A stretch of DNA of 64,000 nucleotides from Chryseobacterium sp. W4I1 (GCF_030816115.1 NZ_JAUSXQ010000001.1:3348001-3412000); one strand, 5' to 3'; positions 8,143-16,385 are shown, counted from the stretch's first letter. Notes: a model not told the origin generated them from the letters alone. Numbers and translations are program-made.

Positions 8143-8744
8143 TGGCTCTGAAAGATTATAACGAAAAGCGAAGATTCGATGAAACCAGTGAACCTAAAGG
8201 GAAAACAAAAAAAAGTAAGGACAAGCTTATTTTTGTAGTTCAAAGGCATGCTGCATCCCGACTGCATTATGATTTCCGGCTGGAAATGGAAGGTGTTTTG
8301 AAAAGTTGGGCAGTTCCGAAAGGTCCATCATTAGATCCAAAAGACAAACGTCTCGCTATGGAAGTTGAAGATCATCCCTATGATTATAAAGACTTTGAAG
8401 GCAACATTCCGGAAGGAAATTACGGTGCCGGGCAGGTTGAGGTCTGGGACAGCGGAACTTATGAACCCTTAGATGATACAAGCAAACTTTCTGACGAAAA
8501 AGAATTATTGAAAGAATTAAAAGCCGGTTCAATAAAGTTCATTTTACATGGAAAAAAACTGAAAGGTGAATTCGCATTGGTTAAAATGAAAAATGCAGAA
8601 AATAATGCATGGCTTTTAATTAAGCATAAAGATGAATTTGCAGAAGAAAATTATGATGCGGAAGAAAATACATCCAAAAATTCTGCAGTCACAAAATTCT
8701 TAGAGGAAAAAAAAAGCCTAAAAAACAGCAAAAAGAAGTCATAA
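8142..8744 (+). CDS. ligD: LigD N-terminal part: 3'-phosphoesterase domain (frame broken after it)
   Basis: 200 residues matching the LigD phosphoesterase (PE) domain, which trims 3' phosphates and ribonucleotides at breaks. Seen: VVQRHAASRLHYDFRLEMEG, SWAVPKGPSLDP, VEDHPYDYKDFEGNIPEGNYG and VWDSGTYEP, with the metal-binding His/Asp residues kept. The frame ends in FLEEKKSLKNSKKKS and a stop. Just before that, at a run of nine As (8707-8715), a -1 shift would lead into the ligase frame and give one protein of about 856 residues in the order PE-LIG-POL, as in Pseudomonas LigD. This is therefore probably the first part of a frameshifted ligD, although free-standing PE proteins also exist. Confidence 0.88.
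   Translation: MALKDYNEKRRFDETSEPKGKTKKSKDKLIFVVQRHAASRLHYDFRLEMEGVLKSWAVPKGPSLDPKDKRLAMEVEDHPYDYKDFEGNIPEGNYGAGQVEVWDSGTYEPLDDTSKLSDEKELLKELKAGSIKFILHGKKLKGEFALVKMKNAENNAWLLIKHKDEFAEENYDAEENTSKNSAVTKFLEEKKSLKNSKKKS
8707..8715 (+). other. Nine-A slippery run at the ligD frame break
   Basis: Zero-frame codons are GAG GAA AAA AAA AGC. Slipping back one base gives AAG CCT, which is open through the rest of ligD (KPKKQQKEVINSEATPRFQ...). Ten As would also restore one frame. It is consistent with sequencing error, slippage mutation, transcriptional slippage or -1 frameshifting. Confidence 0.75.
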
Positions 8745-8821
8745 ATTCTGAAGCTACACCCAGATTTCAAAGATTTAATTCTTTAGTTGACGAAAAAAAA
8801 TTAGAGAACTTCATCAAACCT

Positions 8822-10711
8822 ATGCTGGCTAAATCTTTTGAAACGGCCTTTGATGATGAAGATTGGGTTTTTGAAATAAAATGGGATGGCTACAGAGCTA
8901 TTGCCGATCTTAGTCATAAAAATCCACTATTTTATTCCCGGAACGGAATTTCTTTTTTATCAAAATTTGAAAAGGTGACACAAGATTTCGAACAACAGAA
9001 GTATCAAATGATTCTTGACGGAGAAATTGTAGCCTATGATGAACACGGAAAACCCAGCTTCCAGCTCTTACAGCAAATTGGTGATAATCCTAACCTTGCC
9101 TTAACCTACCAGGTATTTGATCTTCTATGGCTGAACGGCCATTCTACAGAAGAACTTCCGCTTTTACAGAGAAAAGAGCTTTTAAAAGAAGCGTTAATTG
9201 AAACCGATGTTATTAAATATTGCGACCATATTCCCGAAAAGGGCATTGATTTTTTCAACCAAATGAAGAAAATGCAGTTAGAAGGAATGATTGCGAAAAA
9301 AGCCAGTAGTTTATATACCGAAAATCATAGAACAAATGACTGGCTTAAAATAAAATTTACCAGTACCGAGGAAGCCATTATTTGTGGATTTACGGAGCCC
9401 AGGGGATCCAGGAAAAGCTTCGGAGCATTGATCCTTGGAAAATATATGGATGGAAAGCTGGTGTATAGCGGACATACGGGAACAGGTTTTAATAAAGAAT
9501 CTTTAAGCCAAATGCATGAAAGGTTAAAAGAACTGATTATAAAAACTTCCCCGTTTGAAAAAAAGCCTAAAACAAACATGCCCGTAACGTGGACGAAACC
9601 TGAATTAGTCTGTGAAATAAAATTCTCTGAAATTACCAAAGACGGTATTTACCGGCATCCTGTTTTTATTGCTCTCCGTGAGGATAAAAATCCTGAAGAA
9701 ATCAGTGATTCGACCAATAAAATAAGTCAAATTAATAAAAATCCTAAAGAAATGAAAACTAAAGCTACGCCTAAGAAAAGTACTAAACCTACAGAAAAAG
9801 AAAAAGAGGTTACTCTAAACAGACATACAGTAAAACTAACAAATCAGGATAAAATTTATTTTCCGAAAGATGGCATTACAAAAGGTGATGTGATAGAATA
9901 TTACCAATCGGTCGCGGAATATATTCTTCCTTATTTGAAAAACCGTCCGTTATCTCTGAACCGTTTTCCCAATGGAATTGAAGAGCAGGGCTTTTATCAG
10001 AAAGATGCAGGGGACAATATGCCGGAATGGATTAAAACTACGGAAGTCTACTCGGAATCCAATGATAAATATATAGATTACGTATACTGTAATGATAAAG
10101 CTACGTTAGCTTACCTGAATAATTTAGGCTGTATAGATTTAAACCCTTGGAACAGCGCTCTTCCCGACCTTGAGCATCCTGATTATCTCGTTTTGGATCT
10201 GGATCCCTCAAAGAAAAATACATTTGACCATGTTATTGAAACAGCTCTTCAGGTTAATGAGGTTTTAAATTCAGTTAAAATAAAAGGTTACTGCAAAACT
10301 TCAGGAAGCACAGGGATTCACGTTTATATTCCGATGGGTGGAAAATATGATTTTGACCAAGTGAAAGATTTTGCCCATATTTTGATGAAACAGGTTCATG
10401 AGCAGCTTCCGGAAATCACCACATTAGAAAGAAGCTTGCAGAAAAGGGATGACAAAAAAATATATCTGGATTATCTGCAAAACAGAACCGGACAGACTTT
10501 AGCAAGTGCTTACAGTTTACGCCCTAAAGAAGGAGCATCCGTATCGATGCCTTTGGACTGGGATGAAGTAAAGCCCGGTATGAAACCGACGGATTTTACC
10601 ATTGATAATGCTTTGGATAGAATTAAGGAAAAAGGGGATTTATTTAAACCTGTTTTAGGGAAAGGAATTGATATGATGATGGCGTTGGAATTACTTCAAA
10701 ATAATGATTAA
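8822..10711 (+). CDS. ligD: LigD C-terminal part: ATP-dependent ligase and polymerase domains
   Basis: 629 residues from the ATG at 8822; the frame is open back to 8714. Ligase domain (about 1-290): KPMLAKSF entry, catalytic Lys in IKWDGYR, LDGEIVAYD, EGMIAKK and WLKIK. A Lys-rich linker (about 300-330) leads to the polymerase/primase domain (about 330-629): FPKDGITKGDVIEYY, NRFPNG, LDLDPSK with the metal-binding Asp pair, SGSTGIHVYIP and GQTLASAYSLRP. LigD fills and seals broken ends with Ku. Initiation at 8822 would still give nearly complete ligase and polymerase domains, so this half could work alone; one fused PE-LIG-POL protein is the usual form. Confidence 0.93.
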   Translation: MLAKSFETAFDDEDWVFEIKWDGYRAIADLSHKNPLFYSRNGISFLSKFEKVTQDFEQQKYQMILDGEIVAYDEHGKPSFQLLQQIGDNPNLALTYQVFDLLWLNGHSTEELPLLQRKELLKEALIETDVIKYCDHIPEKGIDFFNQMKKMQLEGMIAKKASSLYTENHRTNDWLKIKFTSTEEAIICGFTEPRGSRKSFGALILGKYMDGKLVYSGHTGTGFNKESLSQMHERLKELIIKTSPFEKKPKTNMPVTWTKPELVCEIKFSEITKDGIYRHPVFIALREDKNPEEISDSTNKISQINKNPKEMKTKATPKKSTKPTEKEKEVTLNRHTVKLTNQDKIYFPKDGITKGDVIEYYQSVAEYILPYLKNRPLSLNRFPNGIEEQGFYQKDAGDNMPEWIKTTEVYSESNDKYIDYVYCNDKATLAYLNNLGCIDLNPWNSALPDLEHPDYLVLDLDPSKKNTFDHVIETALQVNEVLNSVKIKGYCKTSGSTGIHVYIPMGGKYDFDQVKDFAHILMKQVHEQLPEITTLERSLQKRDDKKIYLDYLQNRTGQTLASAYSLRPKEGASVSMPLDWDEVKPGMKPTDFTIDNALDRIKEKGDLFKPVLGKGIDMMMALELLQNND

Positions 10712-10716
10712 TTTGT

Positions 10717-10724
10717 ATATTTTT
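10717..10724 (+). promoter_or_regulatory. -7 box TATTTTTG before the small membrane-protein gene
   Basis: Perfect TAnnTTTG, 20 bases before the ATG at 10745. Confidence 0.5.
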
Positions 10725-10862
10725 GTTGCAGTAAACCTCCCTAAATGAACTGAGCCTATCAAATTACAAATTCTTTTCAATGAAAATACGGAAAGAGGTC
10801 AGCAAAAATTTTCTTTTAAGTATGTTTGGAAAAAATCGTTTAGCGAGCTTAAAAAAGCTCTT

Positions 10863-11291
10863 ATGTATGCTATTCTATTTCTGGCACTGGGCTTTTTTCC
10901 ACTAAAAGGTTTTGTTGGAAGCCCGTTTCCCTACATTTTTAAGTATATTGGTTTTCTTTATATTGGATATGCATTCATTCTAGTTTATCAATATTTTGTA
11001 GCTAAAAGAAAAACATATAAATTGATAGAGGAAAATATAAACGATTTCAAAACAAGAGATGTAAACATGCATTTTATTACTCTGAATCAGAATAATATAG
11101 TTATTGAAAATCCTCTTAACACAATCAGTTCTATTTGGGAAAAAACAAATTACAAAATTGTTGATAAATATATCATTTTAAATATATTGAATAGTTCTTT
11201 ACAATTCATTTTCACCTCATCCGAATTTAAGGAAGGTGATTATCAAACACTGATAGATTATTTACAAAAAAATTCTAAACATATAAGTTAG
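10863..11291 (+). CDS. Small membrane protein, YcxB-like layout, start probably disrupted
   Basis: 142 residues from the ATG at 10863, with two hydrophobic segments (ILFLALGFFPLKGF and YIGFLYIGYAFILVYQYF) followed by a charged cytoplasmic part with NIVIENPLNTISSIWEKTNYKI, reminiscent of YcxB-like proteins. The frame stays open upstream to 10749 and reads as plausible protein (ILFNENTERGQQKFSFKYVW). The only well-placed ATG, at 10745 behind a -7 box, is out of frame by one base (ATG A ACT GAG). Either the real start is further in, or one A was inserted. Its stop overlaps that of the convergent SDR gene by four bases. Function unknown. Confidence 0.6.
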   Translation: MYAILFLALGFFPLKGFVGSPFPYIFKYIGFLYIGYAFILVYQYFVAKRKTYKLIEENINDFKTRDVNMHFITLNQNNIVIENPLNTISSIWEKTNYKIVDKYIILNILNSSLQFIFTSSEFKEGDYQTLIDYLQKNSKHIS

Positions 11292-12022
11292 GGAAGTTTC
11301 GCCACTAAACTTTCCGGTAATATTTTCAAAATTAAATAAATCATTTTCCACTTAAAATTTGGAACAATGGTAAAAGGATTTCCAGCATTCACGATATGTT
11401 TTGCCACATAATCCGGCTCCATAATCAGAGACTCATTGAGCTGAAGCCCTTTATTGATCTTGGTTCTGATGTAACCGATCACCAGGGCATTAACAATAAC
11501 CTTTCTTGAAGCTAATTCCTGTCTTAAGCCTGCTAAATATTGAGTAAAAGCAGCTTTTGTACTTCCATATACGAAGTTGCTTTTCCGACCTCTAACTCCG
11601 GAAAGCGAAGAAAGCCCGATGATCCTTTCTAAATTTTTATTGCTTTCATCCATTGCAATAATATTCAGAATAGAAACTGCTCCCATATAATTGACCTGCA
11701 TCATCTGCTGCGCCCCATTAAAATCTTGTAATGCTATTTCGTTATCAACCAGAAAGCCGGCTGCATAAACTGCAATATGAGGTTTTACAGGAAGTTCATT
11801 ATAAAACTTCCGATGAGAATCAAAATCTACTGCATCAAAATACAGTATCTTAACCTTTGAAGAATCAAGGTTGTTGTCTTTAATGAAATTTTCCAGAGAA
11901 GCAGTATCTCTTGAAGCTGCTATTACAGAAATTCCCTTATCAATATACTGCCCGATGCACTGCTTAGCCACATCTGAATTAGCTCCTAAAATGAGAACGG
12001 TTTTTCCTGTATTTTGATTCAT
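11288..12022 (-). CDS. Short-chain dehydrogenase/reductase family protein
   Basis: 244 residues from the ATG at 12022 (MNQNTGKTVLILGANSDVAK). The Rossmann start LILGANSDVAKQC is a variant of TGxxxGxG, AVYAAGFL corresponds to NNAG, GLSSLSG gives the catalytic Ser, and YGSTK is the YxxxK motif. The general form fits decaprenyl-phosphoryl-2-keto-ribose-reductase-like SDRs, but the substrate is not determined. A 33-residue upstream extension is rejected because it lacks SDR features and contains the -7 box. Cytoplasmic NAD(P)-dependent redox enzyme; it does not appear to share an operon. Confidence 0.88.
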   Translation of the reverse strand: MNQNTGKTVLILGANSDVAKQCIGQYIDKGISVIAASRDTASLENFIKDNNLDSSKVKILYFDAVDFDSHRKFYNELPVKPHIAVYAAGFLVDNEIALQDFNGAQQMMQVNYMGAVSILNIIAMDESNKNLERIIGLSSLSGVRGRKSNFVYGSTKAAFTQYLAGLRQELASRKVIVNALVIGYIRTKINKGLQLNESLIMEPDYVAKHIVNAGNPFTIVPNFKWKMIYLILKILPESLVAKLP

Positions 12023-12026
12023 AGTG

Positions 12027-12034
12027 CAAAGATA
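12027..12034 (-). promoter_or_regulatory. SDR -7 box TATCTTTG, nearly leaderless
   Basis: Perfect TAnnTTTG ending only five bases before the ATG, so the mRNA should start at or next to the start codon. Confidence 0.55.
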
Positions 12035-12149
12035 TTTATTTGATTTTATGATGATGAATTTTGAATGAAATACTTTAATCACAAATTTCAAGAATGAGTT
12101 TACGGATATTACTAATTTCAATGGCTATGGCTAATTTTCATGCAATGCT

Positions 12150-12310
12150 ATCTTAGAACTGAAAAATATAATAGGTAAGAATCTGCATAATCAGTGTGAT
12201 CTGCGGGAGATTTCAACGCAAAGTTTTAAGATGATGCCTCATAGCTTTGAAAGAAGCAAAGAATGTGGCTGCGCCACTGAATAAGTATATTTACTATGTT
12301 GATAAGTATA
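12150..12310. other. Intergenic stretch with repeat-like remnant
   Basis: No gene is seen between the SDR promoter and yajC. The sequence contains ATCTGC twice 18 bases apart, GATCTGCGGGAGATTT, AACGCAAAG, and two AAGTATAT copies. It reads like a decayed interspersed repeat of the type scattered in Chryseobacterium intergenic DNA; this is an impression from pattern only. Confidence 0.3.
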
Positions 12311-12318
12311 TATAAAAG

Positions 12319-12351
12319 CTCGGGGCGGTGAACTTTGTTCACCGCCCCGAG
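12319..12351. terminator. Very strong GC-rich hairpin after yajC
   Basis: CTCGGGGCGGTGAAC (12319-12333) is the perfect reverse complement of 12337-12351, with a 3-base loop: a 15-bp stem. It lies 22 bases after yajC on the minus strand and is followed there by CTTTTA, a weak U-tract. The stem is strikingly GC-rich for this genome. Confidence 0.7.
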
Positions 12352-12373
12352 TCAATATTTTAAAAACTAAAAA

Positions 12374-12736
12374 TTATTTCTTTTCAGTTTCGATTTCTTT
12401 TTTCTCTGTTTTCTCAGCAGCTGCTTTTGCTTTATCTCCAAAACGATTTTCAGTAAATTCTCTTGAAACTGCTGCTTTTTCGAATTTAAGTTTTCCAGAT
12501 AATGTCTCAATCACGAAACCATCATCCTGTACCTGAGCAATTCTACCATGAAGACCTGAAGTAAGGACTACTCTGGTTCCTACTTTTAAAGTTTCCTGGA
12601 AGTTTTTCTCCTGCTTCTGCTTTCTCATCTGTGGTCTTATCATTAAAAAATAAAATCCCACAAACATCACACCCATCATGATCAGCATCATTGATGAAGA
12701 TCCCTGCGGCTGTGCCTGTAAAAAGATTGTCAACAT
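12374..12736 (-). CDS. yajC: Preprotein translocase accessory subunit YajC
   Basis: 120 residues. A single N-terminal transmembrane helix (SSMMLIMMGVMFVGFYFLMIRPQ) is followed by RKQKQEKNFQETLKVGTRVV and the small basic domain with LTSGLHGRIAQVQDDGFVIE, all diagnostic of YajC. It associates with SecDF-SecYEG at the inner membrane. The C-terminus is a Lys/Glu-rich tail. Third gene of the nusB-DUF1573-yajC operon, 10 bases behind the DUF1573 gene, and ended by the hairpin at 12319-12351. Confidence 0.95.
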   Translation of the reverse strand: MLTIFLQAQPQGSSSMMLIMMGVMFVGFYFLMIRPQMRKQKQEKNFQETLKVGTRVVLTSGLHGRIAQVQDDGFVIETLSGKLKFEKAAVSREFTENRFGDKAKAAAEKTEKKEIETEKK

Positions 12737-12746
12737 ATTGTTTAAA

Positions 12747-13262
12747 TTACGGTTGAATGTTCGCTGTGAACGTTAATTTGATAGGAGCTTTATCTACGTT
12801 TGCAAATACATCTGCATACTTCTGAACGTTTCCGTCAAAGCTTGAAGAATCAAAATGCAAAGTGATATTTCCTTTTTTCCCTGGAAGGATTGGCTCTTTT
12901 GTAAAATCAGGAGCTGTACATCCGCATCCAGGCTTCACTTCAGAGATCACTAAAGGATTTTTTCCTGTGTTTGTAATCTCGTAAATGTGCTGTACTTTAT
13001 CTCCTTTTTTGATTTTTCCAAAATCGAAATTGTTTTCAGATAATGCCACAGACGTTAATGGTTGGTTAGAAACCGGAGCTACAGCAGCTGTTTCAGCTGA
13101 AACTGGAGCTGCATTAGTAGGAGCTAAATTAGTCGCACCTGCAGCAGAGTCTGTAATATCAGCAGCTACTGCACCAGTAGCAGCTTGCTGGTTTTCTTTT
13201 TTACAAGAAACTAAACCAAAGCCTATGATAGACAAAGCGATAATTGATAATGTCTTTTTCAT
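12747..13262 (-). CDS. DUF1573 lipoprotein
   Basis: 171 residues from the ATG at 13262 (MKKTLSIIALSIIGFG). Lipobox LVSC predicts lipid attachment. Next comes an Ala/Pro/Thr-rich low-complexity linker (residues about 25-70), then the DUF1573 Ig-like beta domain: NNFDFGKIKKGDKVQHIYEITNTG, the PGCGCTAPDFTKEPI core and GKKGNITLHFDSS. The family is common in Bacteroidota envelopes and its function is unknown. One base separates its start from the nusB stop, so the genes are coupled. A longer reading from 13403 would overlap nusB out of frame and is rejected. Confidence 0.88.
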   Translation of the reverse strand: MKKTLSIIALSIIGFGLVSCKKENQQAATGAVAADITDSAAGATNLAPTNAAPVSAETAAVAPVSNQPLTSVALSENNFDFGKIKKGDKVQHIYEITNTGKNPLVISEVKPGCGCTAPDFTKEPILPGKKGNITLHFDSSSFDGNVQKYADVFANVDKAPIKLTFTANIQP

Positions 13263-13263
13263 G

Positions 13264-14169
13264 TTAAATTCTATTTTGATCTTTACAATATTTATCCAAA
13301 ATTCCATTAATGAAGATATTGGAACGGTCTGTTGCAAATACTTTTGCAATCTCAATATATTCATTGATAATAACTCTTGAAGGCGTAAAAGGAAAATTAT
13401 CAAGCTCTGAAATAGCCGTCGTCAAAATGACTTTATCCATTAAAGAAACTCTCTCCAGATCCCAGTTTTCCAATCTTTCACCTAGTTTTTTCTCAGTAGC
13501 TTCCCAGTTGTTTAGCGTATCTCTAAGAAGTTTTGCAGCAAAAGTTTTGTCTTCTTCATCTTTAATCATTTTAATTAAAGTTCTGCTTTCTTCATCTTCT
13601 TTCAGGAAACCAATTGTTTTCTGTACCATAGAGTTGGCAATATGAATATCATCATACCATGAAAGTTCCTTATCACTAAGGTACTCCTGAAAATCTTCAT
13701 TTTCGGCAATATATCTTAAAAACAGCTTCCCGATAAATTTCTGATCAGCTTCAAAAGAATAGCCTTCCTCCTTCATAAAATCCTGATAACGCTTTCCTGC
13801 CGTAATCCTTTGGAAAGTTTTCACCAATACATCATCATGCATATCCCATTTCAACTGTTTGTGCTGACCTGTAAAAAATAATCTTTCAGGATTTTCTTCC
13901 AGCTTTATCAGAACTTGGTTATTGATGAATTTTTGGTTAGGATTAATATCAGAATCGGTCTTAATGTATTTATTCTTACCGATCTCAATTTGGTTTTCTG
14001 CTAATTCTTTCAGAGCCACCATAAAATTGAGCTGATAAATATAGAGATAATAGATTTTCTCTATTCCTGTAAACATGTTTTTCTCTAAAACATCAAATTT
14101 TACAGGATTTTGGTAGTATGAATACAATGTCTGTACTACTTTTTCACGGATTTGTCGTCTTCCTAACAT
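13264..14169 (-). CDS. nusB: Transcription antitermination factor NusB (extended Bacteroidota form)
   Basis: 301 residues, about twice the E. coli length, as is usual in Bacteroidota. It starts MLGRRQIREKVVQTLYSYYQ and the canonical NusB helical domain is at the C-terminus (SLMDKVILTTAISELDNFPFTPSRVIINEYIEIAKVFATDRS and INGILDK). NusB binds boxA RNA with NusE (S10) to prevent premature termination in rRNA operons. First gene of the operon nusB-DUF1573-yajC. It is divergent from the ABC transporter, with facing -7 boxes between them. Confidence 0.94.
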   Translation of the reverse strand: MLGRRQIREKVVQTLYSYYQNPVKFDVLEKNMFTGIEKIYYLYIYQLNFMVALKELAENQIEIGKNKYIKTDSDINPNQKFINNQVLIKLEENPERLFFTGQHKQLKWDMHDDVLVKTFQRITAGKRYQDFMKEEGYSFEADQKFIGKLFLRYIAENEDFQEYLSDKELSWYDDIHIANSMVQKTIGFLKEDEESRTLIKMIKDEEDKTFAAKLLRDTLNNWEATEKKLGERLENWDLERVSLMDKVILTTAISELDNFPFTPSRVIINEYIEIAKVFATDRSNIFINGILDKYCKDQNRI

Positions 14170-14190
14170 TCAAAGAGCTTTTTATGCGTG

Positions 14191-14198
14191 CAAAGATA
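14191..14198 (-). promoter_or_regulatory. nusB -7 box TATCTTTG
   Basis: Perfect TAnnTTTG on the minus strand, 22 bases upstream of the nusB ATG. Confidence 0.55.
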
Positions 14199-14242
14199 CA
14201 AAAATTAAAATTGATGAAATTCGTAGTGTGCTCACATTTTTG

Positions 14243-14250
14243 TAATTTTG
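14243..14250 (+). promoter_or_regulatory. ABC transporter -7 box TAATTTTG
   Basis: Perfect TAnnTTTG ending ten bases before the ATG at 14260, giving a leader of only a few bases. Confidence 0.55.
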
Positions 14251-14259
14251 TAAAACTTT

Positions 14260-15930
14260 ATGAAAGCGCTAAAAACCTTAAACCCTTACTTTTGGAAGCA
14301 CAAAATATTATTGTTTTGGGGGTTACTATTTATTATTGCCAGTAATTTCTTCAATATTTATAAGGTCCAGTTTGTAGGTAAGTCGGTTGATATACTTGCA
14401 GGCTTTGCCAAAGAAGGCAGTGTGGGCTTTAGCAAACAGGTTTTAATTTATGTTGCTATTATTGTAGGATGTTCGCTTTTAACAGGATTTTTCACCTTTA
14501 TGATGAGACAGACTATTATTGTAGCCTCAAGAAGAATTGAATATGAGCTGAAGAACAAAATTTACAGGCATTATCAGGAACTTTCTCTCACGGATTATAA
14601 ACAAACGACCATCGGTGACCTGATGAACAGGCTAAGCGAAGATGTTGTCGCAGTAAGAATGTATCTTGGACCGGGAGTAATGTATGTTGCAAATCTTATT
14701 ATCTTATTGCTTATCACAAGTATTTACATGGTAAAAACAGATGCATCAATGACGCTGTGGACCTTGTTACCGCTTCCTATTTTATCATACCTGATCTATA
14801 AAGTAAGCTCAATTATTAATAAGAAATCGAAAATCATGCAGAAAAGCCAGTCTGCAATTTCCACTTTTGTACAGGACAGCTTCTCAGGGATCAGAGTGGT
14901 AAAATTTTTCGCAAAAGAAAATTATATCAAGAAAAACTATAGCACAAAAGTAACAGACTATCAAGACAAAGCTTTAGATCTGGCCAAAACAGAAGCCTAT
15001 TTCTTTACCATCATTTTATTTGTTATCGGATTACTGAATGTAGCCATTATTGTCATTGGCGGGCAAAAATATATTGACGGACAACTAAGCATTGGTAAAA
15101 TAGCAGACTTTTTCATGTATATCAATACCCTGATCTTTCCTTTTTCTATGGTAGGATGGGTAACTTCTGTGAACCAAAGGGCCGAAGCTTCTATGCAAAG
15201 GATTAATGAGTTTCTGGATAAGAAATCGGAGGTAATCAACACCAACTTTGAAGACTATCCTATTAAAGGAGATATTGAATTCAGAAATGTTTCGTATGTT
15301 TATCCGAATACAGGAATCAGAGCATTGCATAATTTAAGTTTTAAAATCAATGCTGGACAATCTCTGGCAATCATGGGTAAAACCGGAAGCGGAAAATCTA
15401 CCATTGCCCTGCTTCTGTGCAGGCTTATTGATCCTACAGAAGGAGAAATCTTAATTGACGGTAAGAATTTAAAGGAACACAACCTGACCAATTATAGAAA
15501 TTTCATCGGATATATTCCCCAGGAAAGTTATTTATTCTCGGACTCTATTGAAAACAATATTGGCTTTGCCATCGACAGGCCTTCTCCCGAAAAAGTAGTG
15601 GAATATGCAAAAATAGCAGACGTAGATAAAAATATTGTTGAATTCAAAGAACAGTATAAAACCCTTGTTGGTGAACGTGGAGTGATGCTTTCGGGAGGAC
15701 AAAAACAGAGAATATGTATCGCCAGAGCTTTAATTAAGGACCCGAACATTATCATTTTTGATGATTCTCTATCTGCTTTAGATACGGAAACCGAGCAGAA
15801 TATTCTTGAAAATATCGATAGGAAAATCAGCAATGCAACCTCCATAATTATCACACACAGAGAGTCTAGCGCTCAAAGAGCTGATAAAATCATTAACCTT
15901 ACTGAAATTACCAATTCTTTAACTGCTTAG
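14260..15930 (+). CDS. ABC exporter, fused membrane and ATPase domains
   Basis: 556 residues. Six transmembrane helices (about 20-300) are followed by a nucleotide-binding domain (about 315-550) with Walker A MGKTGSGKSTIAL, signature LSGGQKQR, Walker B NIIIFDDSLSALD and H-loop IITHRES. This is the MsbA/MdlB-like half-transporter layout, working as a homodimer or with a partner. The substrate is unknown; lipid or drug export are the usual roles. Single gene, divergent from nusB. The ATG at 14260 starts MKALKTLNPYFWKHK, typical for this group. Confidence 0.93.
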   Translation: MKALKTLNPYFWKHKILLFWGLLFIIASNFFNIYKVQFVGKSVDILAGFAKEGSVGFSKQVLIYVAIIVGCSLLTGFFTFMMRQTIIVASRRIEYELKNKIYRHYQELSLTDYKQTTIGDLMNRLSEDVVAVRMYLGPGVMYVANLIILLLITSIYMVKTDASMTLWTLLPLPILSYLIYKVSSIINKKSKIMQKSQSAISTFVQDSFSGIRVVKFFAKENYIKKNYSTKVTDYQDKALDLAKTEAYFFTIILFVIGLLNVAIIVIGGQKYIDGQLSIGKIADFFMYINTLIFPFSMVGWVTSVNQRAEASMQRINEFLDKKSEVINTNFEDYPIKGDIEFRNVSYVYPNTGIRALHNLSFKINAGQSLAIMGKTGSGKSTIALLLCRLIDPTEGEILIDGKNLKEHNLTNYRNFIGYIPQESYLFSDSIENNIGFAIDRPSPEKVVEYAKIADVDKNIVEFKEQYKTLVGERGVMLSGGQKQRICIARALIKDPNIIIFDDSLSALDTETEQNILENIDRKISNATSIIITHRESSAQRADKIINLTEITNSLTA

Positions 15931-15970
15931 CCGTTTCGTTCTCAATTGTTAAATAAATCATAAAAAAAAT

Positions 15971-16000
15971 TTTGTGATTAAAAGAATTCTTTTATATTTG
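15971..16000 (+). promoter_or_regulatory. Promoter of the DUF3276 gene (TTTG, 18 bp, TATATTTG)
   Basis: Both Bacteroidota promoter elements are perfect: TTTG at 15971-15974 and TATATTTG at 15993-16000, 18 bases apart. Leader to the ATG is about 25 bases. Confidence 0.75.
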
Positions 16001-16029
16001 TTCTTAACAAGATTAAAAAATATCTAACA

Positions 16030-16365
16030 ATGAGTGAATACAAGGAACGCCATGAAAATGAGATTTTCACGAAGGTGTTAAAAGCGGGGAGAAGAACTTA
16101 TTTCTTTGATGTGCGCGAGACGAAAGCAGGAGATTATTATCTTACGATTACCGAAAGTAAAAAGAACTTCGGGGAGAATGGGGAAGCTACATTCGAGAAG
16201 CACAAAATTTATCTTTACAAAGAAGATTTTAAAAGTTTTCAGGAGATGTTTAATGAATCCACAGATTTCATCATTAACGAAAAGGGTGAGGATGTAATAT
16301 CAGAAAAACACGACAAAGACTTCAAAAGCAAATCATTCACAATTGATTCTGACGACGAAGTATAA
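16030..16365 (+). CDS. DUF3276 PUR-alpha-like nucleic-acid-binding protein
   Basis: 111 residues. MSEYKERHENEIFTKVLKAGRRTYFFDVRETKAGDYYLTITESKK is the signature start of DUF3276, a PUR-domain fold related to eukaryotic PUR-alpha and found throughout Bacteroidota; PUR domains bind single-stranded DNA or RNA. The second half (HKIYLYKEDFKSFQEMFNESTDFI) completes the PUR repeat and a short acidic tail follows. It has a textbook promoter and terminator, suggesting strong independent expression. Its cellular role is not established. Confidence 0.88.
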   Translation: MSEYKERHENEIFTKVLKAGRRTYFFDVRETKAGDYYLTITESKKNFGENGEATFEKHKIYLYKEDFKSFQEMFNESTDFIINEKGEDVISEKHDKDFKSKSFTIDSDDEV

Positions 16366-16385
16366 AAAAGAATATCTAAAAACAC

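Noticed and set aside
12985..13380. 131-codon plus-strand frame opposite the DUF1573 and nusB genes
   Set aside because: It spans the junction of two coupled minus-strand genes and has no recognisable protein character.
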